Of a stretch of 64,000 bases of DNA, positions 61,727 to 64,000 are shown piece by piece. The stretch comes from Salinibacterium xinjiangense (lineage in GTDB: Bacteria > Actinomycetota > Actinomycetes > Actinomycetales > Microbacteriaceae). The notes under the pieces are model-generated. The model did not search any database. It was not told where the DNA came from and worked only from the letters and a program-made list of their open reading frames with translations. Every line of letters begins with the position of its first letter. Positions within the stretch are counted from its first letter, which is position 1. Location of the stretch: assembly GCF_014645015.1 (NCBI RefSeq), contig NZ_BMLC01000004.1:124001-188000 (forward strand), given 5' to 3'. A program made the position numbers and the translations under genes.

Positions 61727-63376
61727 ATGGCTGACCTGTTCGATGGTTACGGCACAACGTCCATCAAGCGCACTGGTGCGCCCGCGTGGGATGAGATGTT
61801 CTCCACGCCGGGAACGGCGCGCGACTCGTATCGTGAGATCCATGCGGCGCTCGCCGAGATGACGCAGGATGAGCTCCGCGGTCGCACCGAAGCCCTCGGG
61901 GCGAGCTACCTCGCCCAGGGCGTCACGTTCGACTTCGCCGGTGAGGAACGACCGTTTCCCCTCGATGCCGTGCCCCGCGTCATCGACCAGGCCGAGTGGC
62001 TGACCGTCGAGGCCGGGATCAAGCAGCGGGTGCGAGCGCTCGAAGCCTTCCTGGCCGACATCTACGGTGAGCAGAACGCGGTGAAGGATGGCGTGATCCC
62101 CGCCAGGCTCATCACGTCGTCGAGCCACTTCCACCGCCAGGCCGCCGGCATCGACCCCGCGAACGGCGTGCGCATCCAGGTCAGCGGCATCGACCTGATC
62201 CGCGACGAACAGGGCACGTGGCGCGTGCTCGAAGACAACGTGCGGGTGCCGTCAGGCGTCAGCTACGTGATCTCCAACCGCAGGGTCATGGCCCAGACCC
62301 TGCCCGAACTGTTCGTCAGCATGAGGGTGCGCCCCGTGGGCGATTATCCGCACAAGCTGCTCGGTGCGCTCAGGGCGTCCGCCCCGGCTGGCGTCGAAGA
62401 CCCGACCGTCGTGGTGCTCACACCGGGTGTCTACAACTCGGCGTACTTCGAGCACACGCTGCTCGCGCGACTCATGGGCGTCGAGCTCGTCGAGGGCCGC
62501 GATCTGTTCTGCTCCGGTGGCAGGGTGTGGATGCGCACCACGGCCGGTCCCACCCGGGTGGACGTGATCTATCGCCGGGTCGACGACGAGTTCCTCGATC
62601 CGCTGCAGTTCAGGGCGGACTCGATGCTCGGCAGCCCCGGCCTGATGCTCGCTGCCCGCCTCGGAAACGTGACGATCGCCAACGCTGTAGGAAACGGGGT
62701 CGCCGACGACAAGCTTGTCTACACCTACCTGCCCGAGCTGACGAAATACTATCTGGGCGAGGAAGCGCTGCTGCAGAACGTGCAGACGTGGCGCCTCGAA
62801 GAGCCCGGTCAGCTCGAGGAGGTGCTCGACCGGCTCGATGAACTCGTGGTGAAACCGGTGGACGGTTCCGGCGGCAAGGGGCTCGTCATCGGCCCCGCGG
62901 CATCCGCCGACGAATTGGCGAAGCTGAAAGCGAGCCTGCTGAAAGACCCCAGGGGCTGGATCGCGCAGCCCGTGGTGCAGCTGTCGACCATCCCGACGCT
63001 CGTCGACGATGGCATGCGACCCCGCCACGCCGACCTCAGGCCGTTCGCGGTCAACGACGGCAAAGACATCTGGGTGCTGCCCGGTGGCCTGACCCGGGTC
63101 GCGTTACCCGAGGGCGAACTCGTCGTCAACAGCTCGCAGGGTGGCGGCTCGAAAGACACCTGGGTGGTCGGACAGGATCCGCTGCTGGTGTCGCGCCACA
63201 GCATCCAGGGTCTCGTCGCAGGGCAGGCCGCCGCAACGGAAGCGATCTCGATCATCACACCGGAGATGCTGAAGGCGGCCCAGCAGGATCATGCGCCCCA
63301 TGAGCGACCGCTCGGCCACGGCCAGCAGGAGCAACAGCAGCAAACTTCCACAGAAGCGGAGGTTTCCGAATGCTGA
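61727..63376 (+). CDS. Circularly permuted ATP-grasp type 2 protein
   Basis: A 549-residue protein (DUF404/DUF407-type ATP-grasp): DLIRDEQGTWRVLEDNVRVPSGVSYV (split near 162-187), RRVMAQTLPELF, YRRVDDEFLDPL, ANAVGNGVADDK, LVVKPVDGSGGKGLVIGP and WIAQPVVQLSTIPT are conserved ATP- and metal-binding elements. Such proteins pair with alpha-E proteins and transglutaminase-like proteases in a conserved actinobacterial module thought to ligate or modify peptides; function unproven. A Gln/His-rich tail precedes the stop, which overlaps the next start by 7 bp. Confidence 0.92.
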   Translation: MADLFDGYGTTSIKRTGAPAWDEMFSTPGTARDSYREIHAALAEMTQDELRGRTEALGASYLAQGVTFDFAGEERPFPLDAVPRVIDQAEWLTVEAGIKQRVRALEAFLADIYGEQNAVKDGVIPARLITSSSHFHRQAAGIDPANGVRIQVSGIDLIRDEQGTWRVLEDNVRVPSGVSYVISNRRVMAQTLPELFVSMRVRPVGDYPHKLLGALRASAPAGVEDPTVVVLTPGVYNSAYFEHTLLARLMGVELVEGRDLFCSGGRVWMRTTAGPTRVDVIYRRVDDEFLDPLQFRADSMLGSPGLMLAARLGNVTIANAVGNGVADDKLVYTYLPELTKYYLGEEALLQNVQTWRLEEPGQLEEVLDRLDELVVKPVDGSGGKGLVIGPAASADELAKLKASLLKDPRGWIAQPVVQLSTIPTLVDDGMRPRHADLRPFAVNDGKDIWVLPGGLTRVALPEGELVVNSSQGGGSKDTWVVGQDPLLVSRHSIQGLVAGQAAATEAISIITPEMLKAAQQDHAPHERPLGHGQQEQQQQTSTEAEVSEC

Positions 63377-64000
63377 GCCGCATCGCAGAATCACTGTTCT
63401 GGATCGGGCGTTACATCGAGCGCTCCGACGGCACCGCGCGCATCCTCGATGTGCATCTCCAACTGCTGCTCGAAGACCCGTGGATCGAGGAAGACCTCGC
63501 CTGCCGTTCGCTGCTGAGCGTCATGGGCAGCGAGGTTCCGAAAGATCGCATGCTCAACCGGCAGAGCGTGCTCGAGATCCTGGCCGTCGACCGTTCGGAG
63601 CCGGCATCCATCGCCTACTCACTCGGAGCGGCCCGCGAGAACGCCAGGCGAGCCCGGGAGATCGTCTCCACCGAGCTGTGGGAATGCCTCAATACCACCA
63701 GGGCCAGGATGCCGCGGCGCGTGTCGAGCGACAAGGTGCACGAGTTCTTCGGCTGGGTGCGTGAGCGATCGGCGCTCGCGGTCGGCATCATCGAGTCCGG
63801 CACGAGCCGCGACGAGGCGTGGCAGTTCTTCACGCTCGGCCGCTCCATCGAGCGTGCCGACATGACGGCGAGGCTGCTGGCCACCCGGTCGCTGACCGAG
63901 GCGAGCGGGCCATCCTGGACGACGATCCTGCGCTCCTGTGGCGCGTACGAGGCATACCTCCGCACCTACCGCGGCGTGCCGAGCGCAAAGAATGCCGCCG
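63370..64000 (+). CDS. Alpha-E domain protein (cut by window edge)
   Basis: The first 210 residues of an alpha-E (DUF403) protein: MLSRIAESLFWIGRYIERSDGTAR is the diagnostic N-terminus (split), followed by SLGAARENARRAREIVSTELWE and FFTLGRSIERADMTARLL. These mostly helical proteins accompany circularly permuted ATP-grasp enzymes, with which this gene overlaps by 7 bp (ATGCTGA). The 3' end is outside the window; a transglutaminase-like gene is expected downstream (inference). Confidence 0.92.
   Translation, partial: MLSRIAESLFWIGRYIERSDGTARILDVHLQLLLEDPWIEEDLACRSLLSVMGSEVPKDRMLNRQSVLEILAVDRSEPASIAYSLGAARENARRAREIVSTELWECLNTTRARMPRRVSSDKVHEFFGWVRERSALAVGIIESGTSRDEAWQFFTLGRSIERADMTARLLATRSLTEASGPSWTTILRSCGAYEAYLRTYRGVPSAKNAA

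Overview
The window is high-GC bacterial DNA with dense, often overlapping genes (ATGA, GTGA and TGATG junctions), many GTG starts, and actinobacterial protein types (ChdC/HemQ, MhuD-like heme oxygenase, F420-type Ddn protein, Holin-X/DUF3618 pair, CydDC fusion, actinobacterial RhaI/RhaDE). It looks like a chromosomal segment of a Microbacteriaceae-like actinomycete. That placement is inferred from gene content, not from a marker gene. I saw no rRNA, tRNA, CRISPR array, intact insertion sequence or prophage.

Layout. 1-9956: heme biosynthesis. hemA (cut by the left edge) diverges from hemE-cgoX(hemY)-chdC(hemQ)-cpfC(hemH)-hemC-hemB-hemL. Three small envelope-protein genes follow, then a detached hemD. 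Together these encode the whole coproporphyrin-dependent route from glutamyl-tRNA to heme. 10007-24116: mixed metabolism, with pfkA, an AlkA-like glycosylase, a hotdog thioesterase, two phytoene-desaturase-like FAD enzymes, a MhuD-type heme-degrading monooxygenase, a LysR regulator divergent from putA, an isochorismatase-like hydrolase and a disulfide-reductase-like flavoprotein. 24407-29319: a GntR regulator divergent from a MatC-type carrier, a CaiB/BaiF CoA-transferase and a fused AccD-AccA carboxyltransferase. This looks like an unusual malonate (or related acid) pathway and is the best candidate for an undescribed system. 29444-34378: a looser, gene-poor stretch with a lipase-like hydrolase, a membrane protein, an HTH relic, a GNAT enzyme and a GAF-ANTAR regulator. 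34362-35592: a TerC-family gene preceded by a promoter and a yybP-ykoY (Mn2+) riboswitch whose switching helices can be read by eye.

35778-43330: Lrp regulator divergent from a dimethylargininase-like hydrolase; a GH65 disaccharide phosphorylase with beta-phosphoglucomutase; an oxidoreductase and an acyl-CoA dehydrogenase-like gene. 43411-50742: cytochrome bd oxidase (cydA-cydB-cydDC) divergent from a BlaI/BlaR-like pair, with three tandem dyad operators in the shared intergenic region. 50832-50924: an 18-bp perfect inverted repeat around a 57-bp core. 51070-60028: an L-rhamnose pathway (DeoR regulator, rhaI, bifunctional rhaDE, rhaB, GntR regulator, lldD) that would take rhamnose through lactaldehyde and lactate to pyruvate, with a divergent PMI-like cupin gene under a strong-looking promoter. 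60066-64000: a sugar epimerase-like gene, a Ddn-like gene, and the start of a circularly permuted ATP-grasp/alpha-E peptide-ligase operon cut by the right edge.

Regulation is unusually readable. There are operator-like dyads beside the BlaI, LldR-type GntR and DeoR genes, a riboswitch with its expression platform, and several hairpin terminators without U-tracts.
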